A stretch of DNA of 64,000 nucleotides from Eshraghiella sp051880035 (GTDB lineage: Bacteria; Bacillota; Clostridia; Lachnospirales; Lachnospiraceae), in contig JBJENE010000006.1 in NCBI GenBank assembly GCA_051880035.1, positions 10,446 through 74,445 of the forward strand. Reading direction: 5' to 3'. Made by a program: the position numbers and the translations under genes. Below are positions 34,732 to 43,246 of the stretch, in pieces; the stretch's first letter is position 1; each line of letters begins with the position of its first letter. The notes under the pieces are model-generated. The model saw only the letters and a list, made by a program, of their open reading frames with translations, was not told where the DNA came from and did no database searches.

Positions 34732-35352
34732 TTACAAATTGTCTATATAGTTAGATATAATCTGAACAGACTTTTCAAAATCATGCGCATGGGTATTGAT
34801 GCATAAATCATAATTTCTCACATCATACCAGTCCCTGCCGGTATGGTAGTTGTAGTATGTTTCACGATACTTATCCATTTTTTTGATGTGCTGCTCGGCT
34901 TCCCTTAATGTTGTTCCCGAGCGCTGTGATTCATGTTCAATACATTCATCCATGTCTGCATGAATAAAAACCCTTACCACATTTTCATATCCCTTAAGTA
35001 TGTAATCAGCGCATCTTCCGATACATACATAAGACTCTCTGCTGTAAAGCTCCTTAAGGACTTTTGCCTGAAAGTTAAACAAATTCTCATCGGAAACATA
35101 GTTTCCGCTTTCAGGTGGAATAAGTTCTCCTTTATAAATCTTTCTGTAAGCTTTGAATAATGGTGTCTTTTTTGATTCTTCATCTGCTTTTAAAAATAAT
35201 TCTTCGCTTATTCCGCTATCCTCGGAAGCAAGTTTTAAAAGTTCTTTGTCGTAGAGGTCTATGCCGTATTTTTCACAAAGCATTTTGCCGATTGTTGTTC
35301 CTCCGCTTCCGCAGGTTCTTGTAATAGCTACCACAAATCTTTTATTTTCCAT
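34732..35352 (-). CDS. Cytidylate-kinase-like P-loop NTPase
   Basis: A 206-residue protein with an early P-loop TRTCGSGGTTIGKM near residue 12. The segment CIGRCADYIL and the lid HIKKMDKYRETYYNYHTGRDW match the cytidylate-kinase-like family 2, which is common in Clostridia and distinct from true Cmk. Its substrate is not known. It sits 3 nt after ilvE and 26 nt before livG in the operon, which is an unusual place for a nucleotide kinase. Confidence 0.85.
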   Translation of the reverse strand: MENKRFVVAITRTCGSGGTTIGKMLCEKYGIDLYDKELLKLASEDSGISEELFLKADEESKKTPLFKAYRKIYKGELIPPESGNYVSDENLFNFQAKVLKELYSRESYVCIGRCADYILKGYENVVRVFIHADMDECIEHESQRSGTTLREAEQHIKKMDKYRETYYNYHTGRDWYDVRNYDLCINTHAHDFEKSVQIISNYIDNL

Positions 35353-35355
35353 TTT

Positions 35356-36429
35356 TTACACCTCCACGGTCCAGCCGAAGCTGTCTTTAGTTCTTCCCCA
35401 CTGTATGTCAGTCAGGAATTCATATAACTTAAGTGTCAGACTTCCGATTTCCTTATTGTTAATTGTTACTATGTCGTTTTTGTAATCAAGAAGTCCCACA
35501 GGTGAAATAACTGCCGCCGTTCCGGTTCCGAACGCTTCTTCAAGCTTGTTATTATGACCGCTTTCCATAAGTTCATCTATTGATATCTTGGTTTCATTGA
35601 CTTTGTAACCCCAGCTTTTAAGAATTGTGATTACCGAATCTCTTGTAACTCCCGGAAGTACGGTTCCTTCCGTAGGTGCCGTATATATTTCTCCGTCGAT
35701 TTTGAACATAATGTTCATTCCTCCGACTTCCTCAACATATTTTCTTTCAACACCGTCTAACCACAATACCTGTGAGTACCCGAGTTTTTCGGCCTTTTCC
35801 TGGGCAATCATGGCACCGGCATAATTACCGCCGCACTTGGCAAACCCGGTTCCGCCTCTGACAGCCCTTACATATTCGTCTTCAACGAGAATGTCAACAG
35901 GAGCGATTCCGTTGGCGTAATACGCACCAACCGGAGAGCAGATAATTACAAATTTGAATCCGTGTGACGGATGAAGACCAATCTGGCAGTCGGTTGTAAT
36001 AATAAACGGTCTTATATACAAGGAGGTTCCCGGTTCATCCGGTACCCAGTCCCTTTCCACATCTACAATCATCTTTACCGCATCCACAAAGATATCCACC
36101 GGAATTTCCGGAATACAGAGTCTTTTGTTGGAATTCTGAAGTCTTTTTGCATTCATGTCCGGACGGAACAGAAGAATTCTGTTATCATCTGTCCTGTATG
36201 CTTTAAGTCCTTCAAATGTTTCCTGAGCATAATGGAATACCACTGCTGCCGGGTCTATTGCTATCGGACTGTACGGTACAATCTGTGGATTAAACCAGCC
36301 GTTTTCGGTTGTATAATCCATTGTGAACATGTAGTCCGTCATATATTTTGCAAATCCGAGATTTTTAAAGTCGGGTTTATCTTTTAACTTCTCTGCTTTT
36401 ACAAATTTACATTCTTTCTTTAAGTCCAT
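35356..36429 (-). CDS. ilvE: Branched-chain amino-acid aminotransferase
   Basis: A 357-residue fold-type-IV PLP enzyme. The cofactor lysine is in GTGFAKCGGNYAGAM; YVEEVGGMNIMF and GTGTAAVISPVG are further marks. Family members exchange amino groups between Leu, Ile or Val and 2-oxoglutarate. In this operon it may act on a branched-chain-like intermediate. It is the third aminotransferase of the operon. Confidence 0.93.
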   Translation of the reverse strand: MDLKKECKFVKAEKLKDKPDFKNLGFAKYMTDYMFTMDYTTENGWFNPQIVPYSPIAIDPAAVVFHYAQETFEGLKAYRTDDNRILLFRPDMNAKRLQNSNKRLCIPEIPVDIFVDAVKMIVDVERDWVPDEPGTSLYIRPFIITTDCQIGLHPSHGFKFVIICSPVGAYYANGIAPVDILVEDEYVRAVRGGTGFAKCGGNYAGAMIAQEKAEKLGYSQVLWLDGVERKYVEEVGGMNIMFKIDGEIYTAPTEGTVLPGVTRDSVITILKSWGYKVNETKISIDELMESGHNNKLEEAFGTGTAAVISPVGLLDYKNDIVTINNKEIGSLTLKLYEFLTDIQWGRTKDSFGWTVEV

Positions 36430-36444
36430 TGCAATTACCTCCGT

Positions 36445-37362
36445 TTACAGATAACTTTTTTCCATTTCCGTGATTTTATCGTAGAGCCACTTATTAACCG
36501 GTGTGGGAATTCCCGTTTCTTCTCCTGCTTTAATTATTGTTCCTCCAAAAAGTTCAACTTCCGTTTTCCTTTTTGCAAGAGTATCCTGTCTGAGGGAAGG
36601 CATTCCGTCCGGATTCAATGTATCCACAAGTTCCAGCCATTTTGTAACATCCTCTTTGGTAAGATTTATTCCCTTCGCCGCTGCCACATCGGCAACCTCG
36701 TGCATGGCATCTATCATCACATCTCTTGCACGGCCTTCTTTTTGAACACCGCTGTATGTTGTTTCAAAAACCGCAACGGCCTGATTAACACCAACATTAA
36801 GCATCAGTTTGCTCCATAGCTGCCTTTTCATGTCCGGAACAACTTTATAAGGAAAGTTAATCCTGTCAAAGAATTCCGTTACCTTAGAAAGCTCCTTTGA
36901 ATCTTTTCCGTCGTGTGTGCCTATACAAAGAAATCCAAGATTCTTATATGTCAGTCTGTTTTCTTCTTTTACCGCATCCATGCCCTGTGCTGTACACAAA
37001 AGAACTTTTTCCTCACCATATTCCGAAGCGATTATTTCTTCGCTTGTGATTCCGTTCAGAGTGGATATTATTACGGTTTCTTTCCCAACCTGGTTTCTCA
37101 TTGTCTCCAATGCACTTTTAAGCTGGTGGTTTTTTACCGCAAGAATGATTAAGTCTGCCGTATCTCCCATTACGGTATCTGCAATATAATTGAAATTGCA
37201 TTCCGTTCCGTTTGAATATATCTTTTCTTCCTTATATCTTCTTATTCTGTCATCAGATGCAACGACTCTTGCCTGTCCGTCTTTCATATTTTCAGTAAAA
37301 AACTGTGCATACATAACGCCTAAGGCACCCAGTCCTATTATCGAAACTTTTTCAATCTTCAT
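36445..37362 (-). CDS. Ketopantoate reductase-like oxidoreductase (second)
   Basis: A 305-residue paralogue-like reductase with IIGLGALGVMYAQF at the N-terminus, LIILAVKNHQLKSA, and KLMLNVGVNQ in the C-terminal domain. It differs clearly from the copy at 24558, so both probably serve separate steps or isomers. Dimer-forming, NADPH-dependent in the family. No other pantothenate gene is near. Confidence 0.85.
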   Translation of the reverse strand: MKIEKVSIIGLGALGVMYAQFFTENMKDGQARVVASDDRIRRYKEEKIYSNGTECNFNYIADTVMGDTADLIILAVKNHQLKSALETMRNQVGKETVIISTLNGITSEEIIASEYGEEKVLLCTAQGMDAVKEENRLTYKNLGFLCIGTHDGKDSKELSKVTEFFDRINFPYKVVPDMKRQLWSKLMLNVGVNQAVAVFETTYSGVQKEGRARDVMIDAMHEVADVAAAKGINLTKEDVTKWLELVDTLNPDGMPSLRQDTLAKRKTEVELFGGTIIKAGEETGIPTPVNKWLYDKITEMEKSYL

Positions 37363-37385
37363 TGTTATTCTCCGGAATATACAGT

Positions 37386-38123
37386 TTACTTTTTAAATAC
37401 TGCAATACATCTTGCCGAAAAACCTACGCCGCCTTCAACTCTCGGCCATGAGCAAAAGATTGCCGCTCCTGTCGGAGGAAGAAGATTTAAGTTTTTCATT
37501 ACTTCAATCTGGATTTTATCTTCCTGAAGGATATAAAGTTCACCGGCCCAGCCTTTTCCTGCTGCAGGTGCATCTGTATCGGTAGGTTCATGTCCGATGG
37601 CTCCCACATTTCTTTCTTCCACAAGCCAGTGTAAAGCTTCAAGTGACCAGCCCGGATAATGAGGATTGCCGTCTGCATCATTATTTTCGTAATCATCGGC
37701 ATGAGTTATTGACCAGTCGGATCTCATAGCCACAAATGCATTTTCAGGAATGCGTCCGTATTTTTCTTCAAACTCCTTAAGGTCTTCTACGGTAAGCTGA
37801 TAATCAGCATTAGCTTTAACCTTTTCGGAGCAGTCAACTACACACAGAGGAAACATAGTGCTTGTTGCCGGAACCTTTTCAAGTGTTCTGCCGTCATCCA
37901 CAAAATGCTTTGGACAATCAATATGGGTTCCGTACTGGCTTACTATAGAATATTCATGTGCCACAACATCATATGGCTCCTCATGCCAGTCAAGCGGTTT
38001 TGAAAGAAGGGCAAACGGTTTAAAGCCTACCCAGTGAGGTGTCTTATCGCTTACAATATGCGAAAGTTCCACCCATTCATATTTGTCTGTTTTCATTTCT
38101 GCAATAACATCCCAAAGTTCCAT
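37386..38123 (-). CDS. Cyclase-family (kynurenine-formamidase-like) hydrolase
   Basis: A 245-residue cyclase-family protein. Metal site residues appear as SQYGTHIDCPKHF, the family form HxGTHxDxPxH (first His replaced by Gln-Tyr context), with VDCSEKV and GHEPTDTDAP further on. Members include kynurenine formamidase and isatin hydrolase, which open amide bonds. It is the second gene of the operon after pxpA and another amide-active enzyme of the pathway. Confidence 0.8.
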   Translation of the reverse strand: MELWDVIAEMKTDKYEWVELSHIVSDKTPHWVGFKPFALLSKPLDWHEEPYDVVAHEYSIVSQYGTHIDCPKHFVDDGRTLEKVPATSTMFPLCVVDCSEKVKANADYQLTVEDLKEFEEKYGRIPENAFVAMRSDWSITHADDYENNDADGNPHYPGWSLEALHWLVEERNVGAIGHEPTDTDAPAAGKGWAGELYILQEDKIQIEVMKNLNLLPPTGAAIFCSWPRVEGGVGFSARCIAVFKK

Positions 38124-38158
38124 ATTCTTTTCCTCCTACTTTTTCGTAAATTTTTATA

Positions 38159-38911
38159 TTAAATAAGTTTAATATCATTTTGAATAAGCTTTCGTCTTAC
38201 AGCTTCCACAACCTCCACACAATTGGGAACATCTCCGTGGAAACAAAGGACCTCTGCCGTTATGGGAAATTTCCTGCCTTCCCGGTTTGTATAGTAATTA
38301 TCCTTTACCATATGAAGTGCCTGTTCTGCCACACGCTCCGGATTAAGTGAGTTCTTTTTGCCTCCGATAATCATTTCTCCGTTTTCATCATATTCAACAT
38401 CGGGATATCCCACATAAAGGGTTTTTATTCCTTTTTCCTTACAAAGCTTTGCAAGAAGACATTTGCTTTCAAGCAGGATATTAAGGTCCGGATTATAATC
38501 GGTTACGGCTTTCATAAATACTCTTGCGTAATTCTCATTGACCGATACCAGCGGATCCATTTTTCCGTGAGGACATACATGGTTCATTGTCATGCCGGAA
38601 ATTTTAAGAAATGCATCAAGTGCACCGAACTGGTAAATCAGATCACAATAAAGTTCATCCTCGCTTAAATAAAGCATCCTGCGGCCAAAACCCTGCATAT
38701 CATTGAATCCGGGATGAGCACCTACCGTAATGTTATTTTTCTTAGCCAGTTCAACCGACTTTTTCATTACAACAGGATCTCCTGCATGAAATCCGCATGC
38801 CAGATTGATTAAAGACATATACGGCATTAGTTTTTCATCATTTCCTATGGAATAGTTGCCAAAGCTTTCTCCCATATCTGCATTAATCATCACTTTTTTT
38901 GTTTCTGTCAT
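38159..38911 (-). CDS. pxpA: 5-oxoprolinase subunit A
   Basis: A 250-residue LamB/YcsF-family protein. The start MINADMGESFGNYSIGNDEKLM, then LACGFHAGDP, VGAHPGFND and HVCPHGK are typical. PxpA is the hydrolase part of 5-oxoprolinase. GGAG precedes the ATG. It is the first gene of the operon, 21 kb from pxpB and pxpC, with which it should act. Confidence 0.93.
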   Translation of the reverse strand: MTETKKVMINADMGESFGNYSIGNDEKLMPYMSLINLACGFHAGDPVVMKKSVELAKKNNITVGAHPGFNDMQGFGRRMLYLSEDELYCDLIYQFGALDAFLKISGMTMNHVCPHGKMDPLVSVNENYARVFMKAVTDYNPDLNILLESKCLLAKLCKEKGIKTLYVGYPDVEYDENGEMIIGGKKNSLNPERVAEQALHMVKDNYYTNREGRKFPITAEVLCFHGDVPNCVEVVEAVRRKLIQNDIKLI

Positions 38912-38926
38912 ATCTGCTCCATGCCT

Positions 38927-38976
38927 AAAAAAATTAAGCGCCTTTGTTTCTCAACCTTGGTTTGAAACAAAAGCGC
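38927..38976 (-). promoter_or_regulatory. Attenuator-like hairpin in the pxp operon leader
   Basis: On the minus strand GCGCTTTTGTTTC pairs with GAAACAAAGGCGC (13 bp, one G-U pair, 13-nt loop) and is followed by TTAATTTTTTT, as in an intrinsic terminator. It lies between the likely promoter and pxpA. A second AAAGGCGCTT just upstream could form an alternative pairing. Confidence 0.65.
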
Positions 38977-38995
38977 CTTTGCTCTTACTTTTTGT

Positions 38996-39024
38996 TTGCT
39001 TTGAAATTATTGATATGATATACT
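38996..39024 (+). promoter_or_regulatory. Promoter of the PucR-type regulator
   Basis: TTGCTT (38996-39001), a 17-bp spacer and TATACT (39019-39024) with an extended -10 TG. A divergent weaker match, TTGTTT-17-TATCAT, overlaps it on the minus strand and could drive the operon. Confidence 0.55.
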
Positions 39025-39108
39025 ACGGGAAACAGAAAAACAACTTACAAAATGTATGATATTTTGAGGGGGTACATATGTTATTTTGTAGTAGAAAGAG
39101 GTGTCCGT

Positions 39109-40305
39109 ATGTTCTCACTCAAAGATTTTTTAGCCTTAAAATCCACTACACACATGAAGCTTTTATATCCTGTTTCCACACCCATGGAATGTATTACGGT
39201 AAAGTATGTTTCAGTCCTTGAGACACCTGTGGAAGATTTTGTAAGGCACTATGAAATTGAGCTTTCCACCGCTCTTTCAATTCGTGATGATTTTAACAAA
39301 CTGGATGATTTTATCCGCAAAATTATTGACTCCGGGGCTTCTGCAATAGTATTCGCCTTCCCTAATGACGAATATGATGATGCTCATCCCATCTTCTCCC
39401 ATATTACGGAAACCTTTTGCGACAGTAATTTCCCGATTCTTATAAGTCCCTGGTTTCAGAAGTTCGCTGAAATTATTGAAGACTCAATGAAGAAAATCTG
39501 GTCCCTCAATCAGGCCAAAGTTCGCCTGAGAGAAGATTTCATAATCGCTCTGGCCGAAAACAGAGATATAATTAACGATAAGCTTGTTTCAATTGCTATG
39601 GCAGCAGAAATTGATACAAGCTTTTTATTTAAATGTATAATAGGGAAAAACGAGCAGATTCTTTCCAAAAATGAAAGTAACACCATACAGGAGCAGATCC
39701 GTATAGCAGCCAAAAGACTGCATTACTCAATAATTTCCTGTTATTATGACGATACCCTTATTTTTATACTTGGAAAACCCAAAGAAAATGCAGATGATTT
39801 TGACATTAATGATTTTCTTGACAGAATGGACAGAATTATCTCCGGTTTTATAAATGTCCGGTCTTTTTACTGGGGATATGATTCTACTCCGTATGCTTTG
39901 TGTGACATAACGAAATGCTATTCCAATGCCAGAAACGCCCTTGAATATTGCACAATTCTTAAACCGGAAACCCACCGTAATGAGTATAATGCTTCAAACT
40001 GGGGAATTTTATATTCTACGCTGTGCAACAACAAAGCGATTCTCAATCTGGCACAGAATGTACTGGATGTACTGATTGAATACGATAACTCCAAAAATTC
40101 AAATCTTATAGAAACCCTTAAGGTATATTTTGATACAAATTACAACATAAGCGAGACGGCACGGAAACTGTATATCCACAGGCAGTCACTTTTATACAGA
40201 ATTAACAGAATTGAACAGTTATGTAATGTTTCGTTTAAAAACCACAGCCAGATTCTTCTGCTGGAGCTTTGCATTCATATTCATGAATATAATGCCAACA
40301 GCTAA
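39109..40305 (+). CDS. PucR-family transcriptional regulator
   Basis: A 398-residue regulator. Residues 1-120 are the N-terminal PucR domain (FSLKDFLALKS...VKYVSVLETP) and the C-terminal 60 residues a PucR-type helix-turn-helix (NISETARKLYIHRQSLLYRINRIEQL). Relatives control purine and other nitrogen-compound catabolism and often neighbour the genes they control. The ATG at 39109 has AGAGGTG 6 nt upstream; a longer frame starts at 39052. It diverges from the 22-gene operon across 200 bp, so it is the prime candidate for its activator. Confidence 0.88.
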   Translation: MFSLKDFLALKSTTHMKLLYPVSTPMECITVKYVSVLETPVEDFVRHYEIELSTALSIRDDFNKLDDFIRKIIDSGASAIVFAFPNDEYDDAHPIFSHITETFCDSNFPILISPWFQKFAEIIEDSMKKIWSLNQAKVRLREDFIIALAENRDIINDKLVSIAMAAEIDTSFLFKCIIGKNEQILSKNESNTIQEQIRIAAKRLHYSIISCYYDDTLIFILGKPKENADDFDINDFLDRMDRIISGFINVRSFYWGYDSTPYALCDITKCYSNARNALEYCTILKPETHRNEYNASNWGILYSTLCNNKAILNLAQNVLDVLIEYDNSKNSNLIETLKVYFDTNYNISETARKLYIHRQSLLYRINRIEQLCNVSFKNHSQILLLELCIHIHEYNANS

Positions 40306-40348
40306 TAGAGCAGGTTCACACATGCAATGACATTAATTACACAAAAGA

Positions 40349-40380
40349 ACCAGGAAGTATCTTTAATGATTCTTCCCGGT
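40349..40380. terminator. Terminator between pucR-type gene and purA
   Basis: ACCAGGAAG (40349-40357) pairs with CTTCCCGGT (40372-40380) with one mismatch; on the minus strand TTCTTTTG follows. It ends purA and possibly the convergent regulator gene. Confidence 0.65.
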
Positions 40381-40396
40381 ATTGGTTATATAATTA

Positions 40397-41692
40397 TTAT
40401 TTTTTAAGTTTACTTTCTCTCATGATAATGTCATGACGCTTTGGTCCGTTGGAAACCATTGTAATAGGAACTCCCAGTTCTTCTTCAATTCCCTCAATGT
40501 AGTCCCTGCATTCCTTCGGAAGGTCATCATAGTTTTTGATTCCTCTGATATCGCATTTCCAGCCCTTATATTTCTTAAGAACAGGCTTAGCTTTCTCAAG
40601 CTTATATGTTACAGGGAAATCCTTTGTAACCTCTCCGTCGATTTCGTATCCTACACAGATAGGAATCTCATCAAGATATCCGAGAACATCCAGAACGGTC
40701 AAAGCAACTTCTGTTGCACCCTGAATTCTGCATCCGTATCTGGAAGCAACGGCATCAAACCATCCCATTCTTCTCGGACGGCCTGTTGTGGCTCCGAATT
40801 CTCCTCCGTCACCGCCGCGGATACGAAGTTCCTGTGCCTCTTCGCCAAAAATCTCGCTTACAAAAGCTCCCGCACCTACAGCTGATGAATAAGCCTTGAC
40901 TACCGTTACTACATCGGTAATCTCCTGTGCAGGTATTCCGGCTCCGATTGCTCCGTAAGAAGCAAGTGTTGAAGATGAAGTAACCATAGGATAAATACCA
41001 TGGTCAGGGTCCTTAAGTGAGCCTAACTGTCCCTCCAGTAATACTGTCTTTCCATTCTTAATTGCATCATGAAGGAAAAGAGAAACATCTGCCACATATG
41101 GTTCAACCATTTCTTTATATGACATTAATAATTCATAGATTTCATCAGGATTCATCACAGGCTTATGATATAAATGCTCAAGAAGAATATTCTTATATTC
41201 AACCACTCTGTTGACCTTGTCTCTTAAATACTCTTCACCGGCAAACAGCTCACTTACCTGAAAACCTATTTTGGCATATTTATCTGAATAAAAAGGAGCA
41301 ATACCTGACTTAGTGGAACCGAAAGCCTTTCCTCCAAGCCTTTCTTCCTCATATGCATCAAAGTCAACATGGTAAGGCATCAGAATCTGTGCCCTGTCTG
41401 ACACAAGAATCTTAGGAGTCGGAACTCCTCTCTCCTCCAGACCTTTAATTTCATTGAAAAGATAAGGAATATTAAGTGCAACACCGTTACCGATAACGCT
41501 TGTTGTATGATTATAAAATACACCTGACGGAAGAAGATGCAATGCAAATTTGCCGTAATCATTAATGATTGTATGACCCGCATTGCTTCCACCCTGGAAT
41601 CTTACTATAATGTCTGATTCCTCGGCAAGCATATCCGTAATCTTTCCCTTACCTTCATCGCCCCAGTTGGCACCCACTATTGCTCTAACCAT
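40397..41692 (-). CDS. purA: Adenylosuccinate synthetase
   Basis: A 431-residue GTP-dependent ligase that joins IMP and aspartate, the first step from IMP to AMP. It shows ANWGDEGKGK near the start, GGSNAGHT, and TTGRPRRMGWFD. The length matches bacterial PurA. It is preceded by its own promoter TTTACT-17-TATACT and lies 101 bp after purB. Confidence 0.97.
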   Translation of the reverse strand: MVRAIVGANWGDEGKGKITDMLAEESDIIVRFQGGSNAGHTIINDYGKFALHLLPSGVFYNHTTSVIGNGVALNIPYLFNEIKGLEERGVPTPKILVSDRAQILMPYHVDFDAYEEERLGGKAFGSTKSGIAPFYSDKYAKIGFQVSELFAGEEYLRDKVNRVVEYKNILLEHLYHKPVMNPDEIYELLMSYKEMVEPYVADVSLFLHDAIKNGKTVLLEGQLGSLKDPDHGIYPMVTSSSTLASYGAIGAGIPAQEITDVVTVVKAYSSAVGAGAFVSEIFGEEAQELRIRGGDGGEFGATTGRPRRMGWFDAVASRYGCRIQGATEVALTVLDVLGYLDEIPICVGYEIDGEVTKDFPVTYKLEKAKPVLKKYKGWKCDIRGIKNYDDLPKECRDYIEGIEEELGVPITMVSNGPKRHDIIMRESKLKK

Positions 41693-41749
41693 GCGCGTTC
41701 CTCCTATTTATCTGCAAAAATCATTTGTACTTTTACAGCACACTGAAAT

Positions 41750-41778
41750 AGTATACACTAAACTGCCACATAAGTAAA
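41750..41778 (-). promoter_or_regulatory. Promoter of purA
   Basis: On the minus strand TTTACT (41773-41778), a 17-bp spacer and TATACT (41750-41755), about 58 bp before the ATG at 41692. Confidence 0.6.
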
Positions 41779-41793
41779 CAAAAGTTTTGCTTT

Positions 41794-43227
41794 TTATACA
41801 TTAATCTCAGCCGTAATTCCTAACTCATCCTTGTACCGTGAAAGCACAGGAGCAACAACCTCTTCAAGGAATTCTTCAACCTGCCACTTAGAGCGTCCGG
41901 TATATAATGAAGGGTCCATTGTCTTCTGTAAATCCTCAAGCGTAAGGTTAAATGCAGGGTCTGCGGCAATCAGTTCAAGAAGGTTGTTATCAAGACCTTC
42001 AACCTTTACTCTCTTACCTGCCTCCATTGAAAGCTGTCTGATTTTTTCATGAAGTTCCTGACGGTCGCCTCCGGCTTTAACGGCATCCATCATTATGTTT
42101 TCGGTGGCCATAAACGGAAGTTCTGCCATAATATGCTTGTTAATAACTTTTTCATATACAACAAGTCCGTCAACAACATTGAGATACAAGTCAAGAATTC
42201 CGTCAACAGCAAGAAAAGCTTCAGGAACTGACATTCTCTTATTGGCAGAGTCGTCAAGTGTTCTCTCAAACCACTGTGTTGCACTGGTAATCGCAGGATT
42301 CATGACATCTGACATTACAAAATTGGCAAGGGAGGCGATTCTCTCGCTTCTCATAGGATTGCGCTTATATGCCATGGCAGATGAACCAATCTGTGTCTTT
42401 TCAAACGGCTCTTCTATTTCCTTAAGATGCTGTAACAGACGGATATCGTTTGAGAATTTATGGGCACTTGCAGCAATTCCCGCAAGTACATTAACGACTT
42501 TGGTATCCACTTTTCTTGAATATGTCTGTCCAGAAACAGGATACACATCTGAAAATCCCATTTTCTCTGCAATCATCTTATCAAGGCGTCTTATTTTATC
42601 CTGGTCGCCTTCAAAAAGTTCCATAAAACTTGCCTGGGTTCCTGTAGTTCCCTTTGACCCGAGAAGCTTCATGGTATCGATTACATGATTAAGGTCTTCC
42701 AAATCAAGCAGTAATTCCTGCATCCACAGGGTTGCTCTTTTACCAACTGTAGTAGGCTGTGCCGGCTGAAAATGTGTAAAAGCCAATGTAGGAAGAGCTT
42801 TGTATCTGTCGGCAAATTTCCCCAGTTCATTAAGCACATTTACAAGTTTCTTACGAACCAGTTTCAGTGCTTCCGTCATAATAATGAGGTCAGTATTGTC
42901 CCCAACATAACATGAAGTAGCACCAAGGTGGATAATACCTTTTGCTTTAGGACACTGTACACCGTATGCATATACATGTGACATTACATCATGGCGTACT
43001 TCTTTCTCTCTTGCTTTGGCTACATCATAGTTGATGTCATCCTTATGTGCCTTAAGCTCCTCTATCTGTTCATCTGTTATATTGAGCCCAAGCTCCTTTT
43101 CAGACTCGGCAAGAGCAATCCAAAGTGCTCTCCAGGTTCTGAATTTTTTGTCAGGCGAAAAAATATACTGCATTTCCTTACTTGCATATCTTTCAGCCAA
43201 TGGGGTCTGATATTTGTCAGTTGCCAT
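41794..43227 (-). CDS. purB: Adenylosuccinate lyase
   Basis: A 477-residue fumarase-superfamily lyase. It works twice in purine synthesis (SAICAR to AICAR and adenylosuccinate to AMP). The signature loop appears as GSSAMAYKRNPMRSERI. The eukaryote-like longer form seen here occurs in some Clostridia. It lies 19 nt after purF. Confidence 0.95.
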   Translation of the reverse strand: MATDKYQTPLAERYASKEMQYIFSPDKKFRTWRALWIALAESEKELGLNITDEQIEELKAHKDDINYDVAKAREKEVRHDVMSHVYAYGVQCPKAKGIIHLGATSCYVGDNTDLIIMTEALKLVRKKLVNVLNELGKFADRYKALPTLAFTHFQPAQPTTVGKRATLWMQELLLDLEDLNHVIDTMKLLGSKGTTGTQASFMELFEGDQDKIRRLDKMIAEKMGFSDVYPVSGQTYSRKVDTKVVNVLAGIAASAHKFSNDIRLLQHLKEIEEPFEKTQIGSSAMAYKRNPMRSERIASLANFVMSDVMNPAITSATQWFERTLDDSANKRMSVPEAFLAVDGILDLYLNVVDGLVVYEKVINKHIMAELPFMATENIMMDAVKAGGDRQELHEKIRQLSMEAGKRVKVEGLDNNLLELIAADPAFNLTLEDLQKTMDPSLYTGRSKWQVEEFLEEVVAPVLSRYKDELGITAEINV

Positions 43228-43246
43228 TACAATTCTCCTTAGTTAT

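Noticed and set aside
34732..35352. True cytidylate kinase (cmk)
   Set aside because: The P-loop and lid match the cmk-like family 2 rather than Cmk, and there is no rpsA or ispH neighbour.
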